Positions 38,169 through 46,844 of a DNA stretch of 64,000 nucleotides are shown here, piece by piece; position 1 is the first letter of the stretch; each line of letters opens with the position of its first letter. The notes beneath the pieces were generated by a model. That model saw nothing but the letters and a program-made list of their open reading frames with translations, did not search any database and was not told where the DNA came from. The translations under genes and the position numbers were made by a program. Origin of the DNA: Glaciimonas sp. (GTDB lineage Bacteria; Pseudomonadota; Gammaproteobacteria; Burkholderiales; Burkholderiaceae_D). The stretch lies in assembly GCA_012927585.1 (NCBI GenBank), contig JABBOY010000022.1, forward strand, positions 1 through 64,000, given 5' to 3'.

Positions 38169-38432
38169 TTAAGCTAGTGCTTTCAAAGCTGCGGCAAGAC
38201 GGCTCTTATGGCGCGCAGCCTTGTTTTTATGAATGATTTTTTTGTCTGCAATGCGGTCAATTGTTGAGATAGACGATTGATAGATTGCGGCTGCAGCGAC
38301 TTTGTCGCCGGCAGCAATGGCCTTGCGAACAGCTTTAATTGCTGTACGCAATGTGGAACGCTGGCTGGAATTATGCGCGTTCAGTTTGACTGCTTGACGA
38401 GCGCGCTTGCGTGCTTGTGCTGTATTTGCCAT
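38169..38432 (-). CDS. rpsT: 30S ribosomal protein S20
   Basis: An 87-residue basic protein starting [20 protein letters not shown], the S20 N-terminal signature, binding the 5' domain of 16S rRNA. SD GGAAA. The promoter lies about 80 bp upstream. Convergent with the DUF192 gene and divergent from murJ. Confidence 0.98.
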   Translation of the reverse strand: MANTAQARKRARQAVKLNAHNSSQRSTLRTAIKAVRKAIAAGDKVAAAAIYQSSISTIDRIADKKIIHKNKAARHKSRLAAALKALA

Positions 38433-38763
38433 GAGTATTTCCTAAAACAAGGTCAAAGTGCGTTCGCAAACCTGAGTGTTGCGAGATAAAAATTCTGTGT
38501 AGCCACGTATTATAGCGGCATTTTTTTAAACGAGCAAATCGATGCCGGCGCACCACAACCAAGCAAGTGATATTGGCTGGAACAGAGTGCATAGGAAGCG
38601 CTAGCTGCAATCTGCAACGCACTGAACGATTATAATTCCAAGCTCCTCAATTGACAGCTTATTGCTTTCGATAGCTGCATGATCGCTGTTGATGCTTTTC
38701 TTATCAATCCACTCACTCTTAAGTGGTTGTGCTGCAACTGAGAAACCCAGGATAATTCCGGCC
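38433..38763. other. 331-bp divergent rpsT/murJ intergenic region
   Basis: Contains the rpsT promoter (see 38509-38537). The murJ side (38600-38763) shows no clear promoter, and no gene is recognised. Confidence 0.6.
38509..38537 (-). promoter_or_regulatory. rpsT promoter
   Basis: Minus strand TTGCTC (38537-38532), 17-bp spacer, consensus TATAAT (38514-38509), giving a leader of about 70 nt. Confidence 0.65.
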
Positions 38764-40314
38764 ATGAACTTGCTTAAAACACTTGCCACCGTATCGGGTA
38801 TGACGATGCTATCCCGCGTGACGGGCCTGTTGCGCGAGTTTCTGATTGCCCGCGCATTCGGCGCTTCTGCTTACACGGACGCGTTTTTCGTCGCTTTCCG
38901 CATTCCCAATCTGTTGCGCCGACTATTTGCGGAGGGTGCCTTTTCCCAGGCATTTGTGCCGATTCTGGCGGAATACAAAAACCAGAAAGGCGACTTGCAG
39001 ACCAAAAAACTGGTCGACCATGTTGCCACAGTGCTGACCTGGACGCTGCTCATTACTTGCGTCGTCGGCATTCTGGCAGCGCCCGCGGTGGTGTATCTGA
39101 TTGCCACCGGCTTGAAAACCAATGCGCAGGCGTTTGATGCCTCGGTCATGATGACACGCATCATGTTTCCGTATATCGGCTTCATGTCGCTGGTGGCGCT
39201 GTCTGGCGGCATCCTCAATACCTGGCGCGAATTCAAAATCCCCGCCCTGACGCCGGTGTTGCTGAATTTGTCCTTCATCGCCGCTTCACTATTCTTGGCG
39301 CCGTTGCTGCAGCAACCGGTGTACGCGCTGGCAATTGCTGTGTTTGTCGGCGGCATACTGCAATTGGCGGTGCAAATCCCGGCGCTGCTGAAAATCGGCA
39401 TGCTGCCGCGCATCTCGCTCAATCCGGTGTTTTGCCTGCGCGATGCCGGCGTGCGGCGGGTGCTGAAACAAATGGTGCCGGCGACATTTGCAGTATCAGT
39501 GGCGCAAATCAGCCTGATGATCAATACCAATATCGCTTCCCGCATGGCCAACGGCAGCGTTTCCTGGCTGTCGTATGCGGATCGCTTGATGGAATTTCCC
39601 ACCGCGCTGCTGGGTGTGGCGCTCGGCACGATCTTGCTGCCGAGTTTATCGAAAGCTAATTCCGATGGCGACAAGATCGAATATTCGGCGCTGCTGGACT
39701 GGGGTTTGCGGCTCACTTTCCTGCTCGCATTGCCGGCCGCAGTGGGGCTATTAACACTGGCCGAACCGCTGACGGCGACGCTATTTCACTATGGCAAATT
39801 CGCTGCACGTGATGTCGCCATGACGGGTAATGCTCTGGTGGCCTACGGCGTCGGCCTGATCGGCCTGATTCTGGTCAAAATCCTGGCTCCCGGATTTTAT
39901 GCCAAGCAAGACATCCGCACGCCAGTCAAGATTGCCGTCGGCGTCTTGATCGCCACCCAGTTGATGAACCTGCTTTTCGTACCGTGGATTGCGCATGCGG
40001 GACTGGCGCTGTCGATCGGACTGGCCGCCTGCTTGAACGCGCTGTTACTGTATTTCGGTCTGCGCCAGCGTAAAATTTACACGCCAAAAGAAGGCTGGGG
40101 CTTATTTATGATCCGTCTTGCCGGCGCCCTGTTTTTGCTGGCTGGGATCGCCCTATGGAGCGCTGCGCAAGTTGATTGGATAGGGTTGAAGGCGCATCCG
40201 CTGATGCGCATCGGTGCCCTATTCCTCATTATTATCCTGTGTGTCGCAACCTATTTCAGCGCGCTACTGGCGATGGGCTTTCGGTTCAAGGATTTCAAGC
40301 AAACCGCGCTTTAA
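38764..40314 (+). CDS. murJ: lipid II flippase MurJ
   Basis: MOP-superfamily inner-membrane protein that flips lipid II for peptidoglycan synthesis. The 516-residue product has about 14 hydrophobic segments and the conserved N terminus TMLSRVTGLLREFLIARAFG (about 14-33), then DAFFVAFRIPNLLRRLFAEGAFSQAFVP, which carries essential arginines. ATG 38764 begins MNLLKTLATVS; an upstream in-frame start would add 25 residues overlapping non-conserved sequence. A SirB1-like gene follows at 50 bp. Confidence 0.96.
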   Translation: MNLLKTLATVSGMTMLSRVTGLLREFLIARAFGASAYTDAFFVAFRIPNLLRRLFAEGAFSQAFVPILAEYKNQKGDLQTKKLVDHVATVLTWTLLITCVVGILAAPAVVYLIATGLKTNAQAFDASVMMTRIMFPYIGFMSLVALSGGILNTWREFKIPALTPVLLNLSFIAASLFLAPLLQQPVYALAIAVFVGGILQLAVQIPALLKIGMLPRISLNPVFCLRDAGVRRVLKQMVPATFAVSVAQISLMINTNIASRMANGSVSWLSYADRLMEFPTALLGVALGTILLPSLSKANSDGDKIEYSALLDWGLRLTFLLALPAAVGLLTLAEPLTATLFHYGKFAARDVAMTGNALVAYGVGLIGLILVKILAPGFYAKQDIRTPVKIAVGVLIATQLMNLLFVPWIAHAGLALSIGLAACLNALLLYFGLRQRKIYTPKEGWGLFMIRLAGALFLLAGIALWSAAQVDWIGLKAHPLMRIGALFLIIILCVATYFSALLAMGFRFKDFKQTAL

Positions 40315-40364
40315 ATACGAACCCACTTGCAGCCGAATAACGGGATTACTGGCAAAATAGTCAA

Positions 40365-41204
40365 ATGATGATTCAGCCGCTTGAGTACTTTGCCACCTTG
40401 GTCAGCCAGGACGATGCGATTCCGCTGTTTGAGGCTGCGCTTGCGGTCGCCCAGGGTATTGACGAACGGCTTGATTTTGGTGCCACCCAGGCCGCGGTCG
40501 ATGGCTTTGCCGCTACTGTGCAACGACGGCTGACGCCGGTTATGACAGATATTCAAAAGTTGCGCTTGCTCAACCAGTATTTCTACGGTGAATTGGGCTT
40601 TGGCGGCAACGTCAATCATTTTTATGACATCGGCAACAGTCTCATGCCGCGAGTCATCGCGACACGACGCGGAATTCCGATTTCTCTGTTCATACTCTTC
40701 ATGGAAGTGGCACAGCAAATCGGTCTTGAAATGAAAGGGGTAGCTTTTCCTGGACACTTCCTGATGTGCTTGTCAGTCCCAAGCGGCGAAATTATTCTCG
40801 ACCCGCTCAACGGCAATAGTTTGACGCGCGAGACACTGGAAGAGCGGCTATTGCCGTATATCGAACCGGCAGAAGAACCACAGAAAAGTACGCTGGCGCA
40901 CCATCTGCACCCAGCCCATCCGCGCGAAATACTGGCGCGCATGTTGCATAATCTGAAGGCTATCCTGGTCGATGAAGGAAATTGGGAGGGATTTTTAGCG
41001 GTGCAACAAAGGCTGGTCATCTTGCTGCCGGAAGACATCACCGAGCGCCGCGACCGCGGCTTGGCATATGCCAATCTGTCGCGTCCGCAACCGGCGCTGC
41101 AGGATCTGGAAACCTATCTGGCCAAACGACCGTATGCACCGGACGCCGACACGCTACGCGAAAGGCTGCCGGGACTGCGACAAGCCTGCAAACGCACGAG
41201 CTAA
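40365..41204 (+). CDS. SirB1-family transglutaminase-like / TPR protein
   Basis: A 279-residue protein with the SirB1 (transglutaminase-like) N-terminal domain: LNQYFYGELGFGGNVNHFYDIGNS (about 68-91), RRGIPISLFILFMEVAQQIG (about 100-119) and FPGHFLMCL. This is followed by a TPR-like helical C terminus ending in ITERRDRGLAYANLSRPQPA. The typical transglutaminase cysteine is not seen, as usual for SirB1; the function is unknown. Likely co-transcribed with murJ. Convergent with uup. Confidence 0.85.
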   Translation: MMIQPLEYFATLVSQDDAIPLFEAALAVAQGIDERLDFGATQAAVDGFAATVQRRLTPVMTDIQKLRLLNQYFYGELGFGGNVNHFYDIGNSLMPRVIATRRGIPISLFILFMEVAQQIGLEMKGVAFPGHFLMCLSVPSGEIILDPLNGNSLTRETLEERLLPYIEPAEEPQKSTLAHHLHPAHPREILARMLHNLKAILVDEGNWEGFLAVQQRLVILLPEDITERRDRGLAYANLSRPQPALQDLETYLAKRPYAPDADTLRERLPGLRQACKRTS

Positions 41205-41235
41205 TTCTCTACTACACAGAAACCGTCTTTAGAAT

Positions 41236-41324
41236 CAATACTAATGCCAGTGTTTTTTAAATTGCACCAAATATATGCGGTGGTAATGTATTTTTCATGC
41301 ATACCCCCAATAAATAAAAAAATG
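41236..41324 (+). repeat. AT-rich dispersed intergenic element, copy 9
   Basis: CAGTGTTTTTTAAATTGCAC, CAAATATATGCGGTGGTAAT, GTATTTTTCATGCATACCCC. It lies between the convergent SirB1-like and uup stops; no other terminator is obvious in that gap. Confidence 0.7.
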
Positions 41325-41338
41325 AAAGAATCGCCGAT

Positions 41339-43240
41339 TTAGCCCTTTGCGCGGGCCTCGATGACTTCCCACTGCTCCAGCGCATCCAGCAATAACGCAT
41401 CGATCTCGGCAAAGCGGGTATTCAGCCGTTTGCCCTCAGCCGCCGGCTGCTTGTATAGGTCGGGGTCGGCCAAACGCTCGGAAATCGTTTTCTGCTCGGC
41501 TTCCAGACTGGCGATCAACTTAGGCAATTCTTCCAGTTCGCGCTGTTCCTTGTAACTAAGTTTTTTCTTTGGCGCAACCGCTGCCGCTTCCTGTTTCGGC
41601 TCGGCTTTCAATTCAGCCTTGGCGGCCTTGATAACCGCCGTCTGCGACGGCCGCACCCGCTCCCAATCGCTATAGCCGCCGATATATTCGCGCCACAGGC
41701 CATCGCCCTCGGACACGATCACTTCGGTCACTACGTTGTCGAGGAAGGTGCGGTCATGGCTGACCAGAAATACCGTTCCTTTGTAATCTTCCAGCAGCTC
41801 TTCGAGCAACTCCAGCGTATCGATATCCAGATCGTTGGTCGGCTCATCCAGCACCAGCACATTGGCCGGCTTGGCGAACAGGCGCGCCAACAACAGCCGG
41901 TTGCGCTCGCCGCCGGACAGCGATTTGACCGGTGAACGGGCCCGCTCGGGCGAAAACAGGAAATCGTTCAGATACGTCATCACATGGCGGCGCTGACCGT
42001 TGATCTCGACCCAGTCGCTGCCCGGCGCAATGGTGTCGGCCAGACTACCGTTCTCGTCAAGCTGGGTGCGCATCTGGTCGAAGTATGCGATTTGCAGCTT
42101 GGTACCTTGCTTGATGCTGCCGGAATCCGGCTGTTCCTGGCCCAGAATCATTTTCAGCAACGTGGTCTTGCCGGCACCGTTGGGCCCGATCAAACCGATC
42201 TTGTCGCCGCGCAGCAAAGTTGCGCTGAAATCGCGCACGATGACCTTATCGCCATACCGCTTCGATACATTTTCCAGCTCGGCCACGATCTTGCCGGAGC
42301 GCTCACCTGACGACACCGCCAGATTGACCTGCCCTTGCTGATTGCGACGGGCCTCGCGGTTCAGGCGCAAAGCTTCCAGACGGCGCACGCGGCCTTCGTC
42401 GCGCACCCGACGCGCTTTTACGCCTTTGCGAATCCAGACTTCTTCCTGCGCCAGAAACTTATCGAATTTAGCGTTTTCAACTTCTTCGATCTCTAATTGC
42501 TCGGCCTTGCGCACTTCGTAAGCCGTGTAATTGCCCGGGAAAGACAGCAGACGGCCGCGATCGAGTTCGACGATGCGGGTAGCGACATTATCCAAAAAAC
42601 TACGGTCGTGGGTGATGAACAGCACGCTACCTTTATAATCGCGCAGCAAGCTTTCCAACCACAGAATCGAGCTGAAATCGAGATGATTGGTAGGCTCATC
42701 GAGCAGTAAAACGTCCGGCGCGCTGACCAGCGCGCAAGCCAGCGCCACGCGTTTTTGCATACCGCCCGAAAGCGTCCCTATTGTTGATCCACCTTCCAGA
42801 TTCAGGCGGTCCAGCGTGGTTTCAACCTTGTTGTTCAGACTCCAGGCATCGGCCGCATCCAGCTTGACCTGGATATCGTGCATGCGCTCCATCAAGGCGT
42901 CATCGTCATCGCCGCCAAATTGCCCCGTCAAAGCCTCATACTCCGCCAGCAACGCCGCCATCTCGCCCATGCCTGAAGCAACTGCATCAAATACTGTCAC
43001 GTCCGGCTCGAAATGCGGCTCCTGTTCGACATACGCAATCTTGATCCCCTGCTGCATCGACAGTAAGCCATCATCCAGCTTGGATATACCGGCGATAACC
43101 TTGAGCAAGGAAGATTTACCGGTACCGTTGCGGCCGATCAAGCCAACCCGCTCGGAAGAGTCGAATGAAAATTCAGCATGATCGAGCAACGCTACGTGAC
43201 CGAAAGCAAGCTGCGCGCTGGAAAGAGAAATGACTGCCAT
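41339..43240 (-). CDS. uup: ABC-F ATPase Uup-like
   Basis: A 633-residue soluble ABC-F protein with two ATPase domains: Walker A GRNGTGKSSL (about 35) and GPNGAGKTTL (about 350), signatures LSGGMQKRVALA and LSGGERNRLLLA, Walker B LLLDEPTNHLD and LVLDEPTNDLD. The C-terminal ~80 residues form the coiled-coil (KKKLSYKEQRELEELPKLIA) of Uup. ABC-F proteins act on ribosomes or, for Uup, also affect DNA precision excision and branched intermediates. ATG 43240 (MAVISLSSAQ) is chosen because the upstream extension is non-conserved. Convergent with the SirB1-like gene. Confidence 0.93.
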   Translation of the reverse strand: MAVISLSSAQLAFGHVALLDHAEFSFDSSERVGLIGRNGTGKSSLLKVIAGISKLDDGLLSMQQGIKIAYVEQEPHFEPDVTVFDAVASGMGEMAALLAEYEALTGQFGGDDDDALMERMHDIQVKLDAADAWSLNNKVETTLDRLNLEGGSTIGTLSGGMQKRVALACALVSAPDVLLLDEPTNHLDFSSILWLESLLRDYKGSVLFITHDRSFLDNVATRIVELDRGRLLSFPGNYTAYEVRKAEQLEIEEVENAKFDKFLAQEEVWIRKGVKARRVRDEGRVRRLEALRLNREARRNQQGQVNLAVSSGERSGKIVAELENVSKRYGDKVIVRDFSATLLRGDKIGLIGPNGAGKTTLLKMILGQEQPDSGSIKQGTKLQIAYFDQMRTQLDENGSLADTIAPGSDWVEINGQRRHVMTYLNDFLFSPERARSPVKSLSGGERNRLLLARLFAKPANVLVLDEPTNDLDIDTLELLEELLEDYKGTVFLVSHDRTFLDNVVTEVIVSEGDGLWREYIGGYSDWERVRPSQTAVIKAAKAELKAEPKQEAAAVAPKKKLSYKEQRELEELPKLIASLEAEQKTISERLADPDLYKQPAAEGKRLNTRFAEIDALLLDALEQWEVIEARAKG

Positions 43241-43354
43241 AATGCCCTGATGATGGTTGAGCGGCACCGTAAAAGTGCCGACCGAAATGATGAATGAAGC
43301 ACGCATTGTACCGAGTGTCCGGCCAAAGACACGATTCCCGATGACCGCGTCAGC

Positions 43355-43360
43355 TATAAT
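43355..43360 (+). promoter_or_regulatory. -10 element for tRNA-Arg
   Basis: Consensus TATAAT about 50 bp before the tRNA. The -35 region is poor (CGATTC at 17 bp). Confidence 0.4.
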
Positions 43361-43410
43361 GACGGCCGTTTGATGCAATAACGCGCACGCAATTGAGCGC
43401 AATCAAGCGC

Positions 43411-43485
43411 CTCCCCGTAGCACAATGGATAGTGCACATGCCTCCTAAGCGTGGGATACTGGTCCGATTCCAGTCGGGGGGACCA
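43411..43485 (+). tRNA. tRNA-Arg (anticodon CCT)
   Basis: A 75-nt cloverleaf. Acceptor CTCCCCG/CGGGGGG with one T-G wobble, D arm GCAC-AATGGATA-GTGC, anticodon stem CATGC/GCGTG with loop CTCCTAA (anticodon CCT, reads AGG), T arm ACTGG-TCCGATT-CCAGT, discriminator A and an encoded CCA. It sits alone, followed by a terminator. Confidence 0.95.
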
Positions 43486-43518
43486 GTTACAAGTTTCAGG
43501 CAGTTCCAGAACGTCCTG

Positions 43519-43554
43519 AAAGCCGCACTTCTCACTATGGAATGCGGCTTTTTT
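43519..43554 (+). terminator. tRNA-Arg terminator
   Basis: AAAGCCGCA...TGCGGCTTTTTT stem and T-run about 35 bp after the tRNA. Confidence 0.85.
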
Positions 43555-43791
43555 GTTCCCGCAATGGCGCAGAATGACGCACCAATACGCGCTCAACTTA
43601 GGGGTTTCAACTACTACAAATATCTTCCGACTGGATATCAATAGCATTCCTGAGATTGGTGTTATGCCGACTGGCAGCATTAAGCAGGCATGTAAAAGTA
43701 ACCTTGTATTTTCTTTCGAGTGACACAATCAAGATTGAGCTTGTGCCGGGTTAATGGGAAAGAATTTCACCCGATCCGCCTAGATCGTTGA
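43555..43791. other. short intergenic region after tRNA-Arg
   Basis: No gene recognised. I looked for an integrase or tRNA-end duplication marking an inserted island and saw none. Confidence 0.5.
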
Positions 43792-44709
43792 TTACTTGAT
43801 TACAAGTAGCTGCGGAATTTTTTCAGCAAGCGCGTCAATCACAACGCGTACACGCATCGGCAAAAAACGTCCAGGTGGCCAGAGGGCGTACATATCGCTA
43901 CCCGGCCCACGCAGTTCTGTGAGCACCTCAATCAATCGCCCCGACCGGAGGTGGTTTGCGATTAGCCACGAGGGCAGCCAAGCCAGTCCACTGCCCGCAA
44001 CAGCAGCATCGGCGATGGCTTCCAGATCATCGAAGCGAATCCGCCCAGTCGTTTTTATTTCGTGTTGACGTCCCCGATCGGCGAATAACCAGGGAACAAC
44101 TTTATTGCCCTTGCCATAAGCAAGGGTGTCATGCGACGCAATCTGCTCCAGCCGCAAAGGCGCGTCACGGGTCTGAAGATAAGAAGGCGACGCACATAGC
44201 ATCATGGTTTGCGCGCCCAATCGACGCGCTTTCAGATCCGCCTCGTTGGCCAGCGCGCCGACGCGAACCACCAGATCAAAGCCATCTTCGAGTAGATCAA
44301 CCGGACGGTCCGTAAAAGCGGCCTCTATTTCCAGTTGCGAATGCACGCGTGCCAGATTGACCAGAATTGGCGCAATGCAGTATCGACCCAGTAAAACCGG
44401 CACGCTAATACGTACCCGGCCGATGGGTTCACGTTGCCCCGCATCGAAACTTTGTTCAGCTGCCTTGATTTCAGCCAGAGCACCCGAGCAACGTTCATAG
44501 AACAGCGCGCCTTCGTCTGTCAAACTCAAACTGCGGGTCGTGCGATGAAATAGACGCACCCCAAGGCGCTCCTCCAGGCGGGCAACGGCCTTGCCTACTG
44601 CTGAACGCGACAAACCCATCTGCTCGGCTGCAACTGCAAAGCTGGCTGCTTCCGCTGCTCGTACAAAAGCAGCAACTCCACGCAGTTGGTCGCTCTCTAC
44701 TCGCTCCAT
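43792..44709 (-). CDS. LysR-type transcriptional regulator
   Basis: A 305-residue LTTR with an N-terminal winged HTH (AAEQMGLSRSAVGKAVARLE, about 27-46, then GVRLFHRTTRSLSLTDEG) and a periplasmic-binding-like effector domain resembling the CrgA/AphB-type group (RPVDLLEDGFDLVVRVG, about 140-156). ATG 44709 (MERVESDQLRGV) is preferred over longer starts. Divergent from the metallo-hydrolase gene 97 bp away, so it probably regulates that gene. A near-palindrome TCTTCACTGAAGA in the gap is a candidate operator. The inducer is unknown. Confidence 0.92.
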   Translation of the reverse strand: MERVESDQLRGVAAFVRAAEAASFAVAAEQMGLSRSAVGKAVARLEERLGVRLFHRTTRSLSLTDEGALFYERCSGALAEIKAAEQSFDAGQREPIGRVRISVPVLLGRYCIAPILVNLARVHSQLEIEAAFTDRPVDLLEDGFDLVVRVGALANEADLKARRLGAQTMMLCASPSYLQTRDAPLRLEQIASHDTLAYGKGNKVVPWLFADRGRQHEIKTTGRIRFDDLEAIADAAVAGSGLAWLPSWLIANHLRSGRLIEVLTELRGPGSDMYALWPPGRFLPMRVRVVIDALAEKIPQLLVIK

Positions 44710-44744
44710 TGACGCCAAAATATCTCCAATATAAATAATATTTG

Positions 44745-44757
44745 TCTTCACTGAAGA
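44745..44757. promoter_or_regulatory. LysR operator candidate
   Basis: TCTTCACTGAAGA, a near-perfect inverted repeat between the divergent LysR and metallo-hydrolase genes. Confidence 0.4.
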
Positions 44758-44806
44758 TCTATTTTCTCTTATACCCTGATGCATTCAAATAGTTCAAGAG
44801 GAATTC

Positions 44807-45892
44807 ATGTTAATCAACCCAGTTATGCACCGGTCAAAGCGCGCCAAGTTCGGGCGGGAGAATCTCAAGTTAGAGAACGTTCCGTTGATGAAATCACTTA
44901 CCAAACGCGTATCGGATTTTCTTGGGACTTGCATGATGGTCGGTGCCATTGCGGCGGGCAGTGCTGCTGTACCGTCAGTGCTCGCTGAAACGCTACCGCA
45001 ACAGAAGGAACAAGCACCCGGCTATTTTCGAATGGCGCTGGGCAGATTCGAAGTCACCGCTTTGTACGATGGGTCTGTGGATATCGATTCCTCGCTTCTG
45101 AGCGGCGCAAGTAAAAAGACGATTCTGTCTTCGCTGGCGCAATCGTTTCTATCCGACTCCAAAGCGATCCAGACTGCAGTCAATGCCTATCTTGTTCACA
45201 CCGACAAAAATTTGATTCTGATCGATACCGGGACTGCAAAATTGTTCGGTCCCAACCTTGGTTTTGTGTCGGAAAACCTGCGCGCTGCAGGCTACGAACC
45301 CGCACAAATCGACACTATCTTGCTGACACATTTGCATCCTGACCATGCCGGTGGCCTTCTAACGCCAGCGGGCGCGATGACATTTCCCAATGCCCAAGTT
45401 TTCGTGTCCCGGGCTGATGCCGACTACTGGCTGAACGAGACAAAGGCAGCAAACGCACCGAAGGATCAGCAAGCCCTCTTTAAAATGTCGCGTGATGCCG
45501 TCGCACCCTACCTTGCTGCCGGCAAACTGACTATCTTCGATGTGGGTCAAAAAATACTGGACGGCGTGACTGAGATTCCTGCCTCGGGACATACGCCAGG
45601 GCACAGCGCTTATCTCGTTTCTTCCGAAGGCCAAGGTCTGCTTGTCTGGGGCGATATTGTGCATAGTCTTGCGGTGCAATTCCAGTACCCTGAAGTAGCC
45701 ATCGAGTTCGACTGGAATCAGGAAAAAGCGGTTGCCACACGCCGACGTATTCTTGCTTTCGCCGCGTCCAGGGAAATCTGGGTTGCTGGGGCGCACATGC
45801 CTTTTCCCGGTATAGGACATGTGCGTTTGAATAGCGCTACGGCTTATGTTTGGGTGCCTGCCGAGTACCATCGATTGCGTGATGTACGCTGA
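44807..45892 (+). CDS. exported metallo-beta-lactamase-fold hydrolase
   Basis: A 361-residue MBL-fold protein with the zinc motif LTHLHPDHAGGL (about 166-177), GHTPGHSAYL (about 263-272), GDIVHS and a late histidine in AGAHMPFPGIGH. This resembles the lactonase/hydrolase branch rather than true beta-lactamases. A hydrophobic signal-like segment (about 38-62, ending SVLAETLP) is preceded by an unusually long basic n-region if the ATG at 44807 is used; AGAGGA 7 nt upstream supports it. An internal start at 44888 (MKSLTKRVSDF) would give a normal signal peptide. The substrate is unknown; divergent LysR control is likely. Confidence 0.85.
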   Translation: MLINPVMHRSKRAKFGRENLKLENVPLMKSLTKRVSDFLGTCMMVGAIAAGSAAVPSVLAETLPQQKEQAPGYFRMALGRFEVTALYDGSVDIDSSLLSGASKKTILSSLAQSFLSDSKAIQTAVNAYLVHTDKNLILIDTGTAKLFGPNLGFVSENLRAAGYEPAQIDTILLTHLHPDHAGGLLTPAGAMTFPNAQVFVSRADADYWLNETKAANAPKDQQALFKMSRDAVAPYLAAGKLTIFDVGQKILDGVTEIPASGHTPGHSAYLVSSEGQGLLVWGDIVHSLAVQFQYPEVAIEFDWNQEKAVATRRRILAFAASREIWVAGAHMPFPGIGHVRLNSATAYVWVPAEYHRLRDVR

Positions 45893-45977
45893 TGAAATCA
45901 GGCGGAAAATTGTATTGCTGCGAAGTCGGGTTCTATTTGATTGCTGATTGCTAATCGAGTGCAATCCGGCTTCACTA

Positions 45978-46256
45978 TCAATGGCAGTCCGGTACGTTCT
46001 GGTCCAGATACACTTCAAAGGCAACGTCACTGACCCATTTTTTCTTGGTCTGGGACCAGTAACTGTTTTCCGACCACGCGCGCGCAGTTTTCTTCAGAAA
46101 CGCCAGCGTATCGGCGTCACCGGCAGGCGCGATCAGCACTAGCGTGGTGCGCGGCCCGACTTTCAGACGGACTGAAAACTTCTTCCACTCCGGCAACTTG
46201 AGCAGTTCGTTTAGCATCGCGTCGTCGTGCACGGCAGCATCGCAAACGCCCGGCAT
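45978..46256 (-). pseudogene. 3' fragment of an unrecognised gene
   Basis: A minus-strand frame encodes LNELLKLPEWKKFSVRLKVG, a segment LVLIAPAGDADTLAFLKK and the C terminus AFEVYLDQNVPDCH. Composition looks coding, but I recognise no family. The 5' end runs straight into the transposase remnant at 46245-46500, so the start of the gene appears to be gone. Confidence 0.4.
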
Positions 46257-46500
46257 ATCGGCTGTTCAGTTTCAGCGGCAACTCGGAATCTCGTGCTACG
46301 AGACCGCGTTCCAGATTCTTCACAAGCTGCGCGTCGGTATGGTGCGACCCGATTGAATTCACCTTCCGCTTCAACCGTCGCTTCTACCCTTTCAACGCCT
46401 TCCGTTCCCTGCTCGGCATCGCTGGTGACGTCACCGCGCCCACATACGCCAATCTCTACTCCGCAAAATCACGACTCACTACATCTAGTAGATGTGTGTG
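46240..46500 (+). pseudogene. IS1595-type transposase remnant
   Basis: Two pieces of one transposase in different frames. 46262-46356 reads AVQFQRQLGISCYETAFQIL then HKLRVGMVRPD (the N-terminal 'LGxSYETAxxxLHKLRxAM' region); 46355-46500 reads EFTFRFNRRFYPFNAFRSLL then GIAGDVTAPTYANLYSA (the conserved C terminus). The catalytic middle is deleted at about 46355, so it is inactive. I read the family from memory of IS1595 proteins. Confidence 0.65.
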
Positions 46501-46770
46501 ACAACCCGATAAGCACGAAATATTCCAGACATCTTCGGGGTTCTTACCAAGCGGATTGCCTGAGAGTTGGCCTGCATTGGGTACTTTGAAGTGCTTCTTG
46601 CCAGGGTATTTGGCTGCGACGCGACAGGATCCAGATTAAACGTGTAGGGGTCTTTTTTCGTCTCGGTGTGCGTATACCAGAGCACCACTTCATAGCGCCC
46701 GGAAAAGCGTCGTTGGGTATGCAATCCGTGGCCGAATTGCCATATGATTCGGTTCCGCAACCTTCGACTG
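46500..46770 (-). pseudogene. DNA methyltransferase remnant
   Basis: A minus-strand frame reads LRNRIIWQFGHGLHTQRRFS then GRYEVVLWYT and YTFNLDPV; after a frameshift near 46620 it continues KYPGKKHFKVPNAGQLSGNP then LGKNPEDVWNIS. These match N6/N4 site-specific DNA methyltransferases (PF01555 type). The gene is truncated on both sides and stops exactly where the transposase remnant's right end begins, suggesting that the insertion sequence landed in it. Confidence 0.65.
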
Positions 46771-46844
46771 GCTGCTCAAAAGTCGAAGGCACTCGCATCT
46801 GGCCCTTCAACCGGGTGGCCGGTTGCACTGCGTATTTGAGCATG

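Noticed and set aside
43411-43791. tRNA-Arg as the attachment site of an integrated island
   Set aside because: No integrase, no duplicated tRNA 3' end and ordinary genes on both sides.
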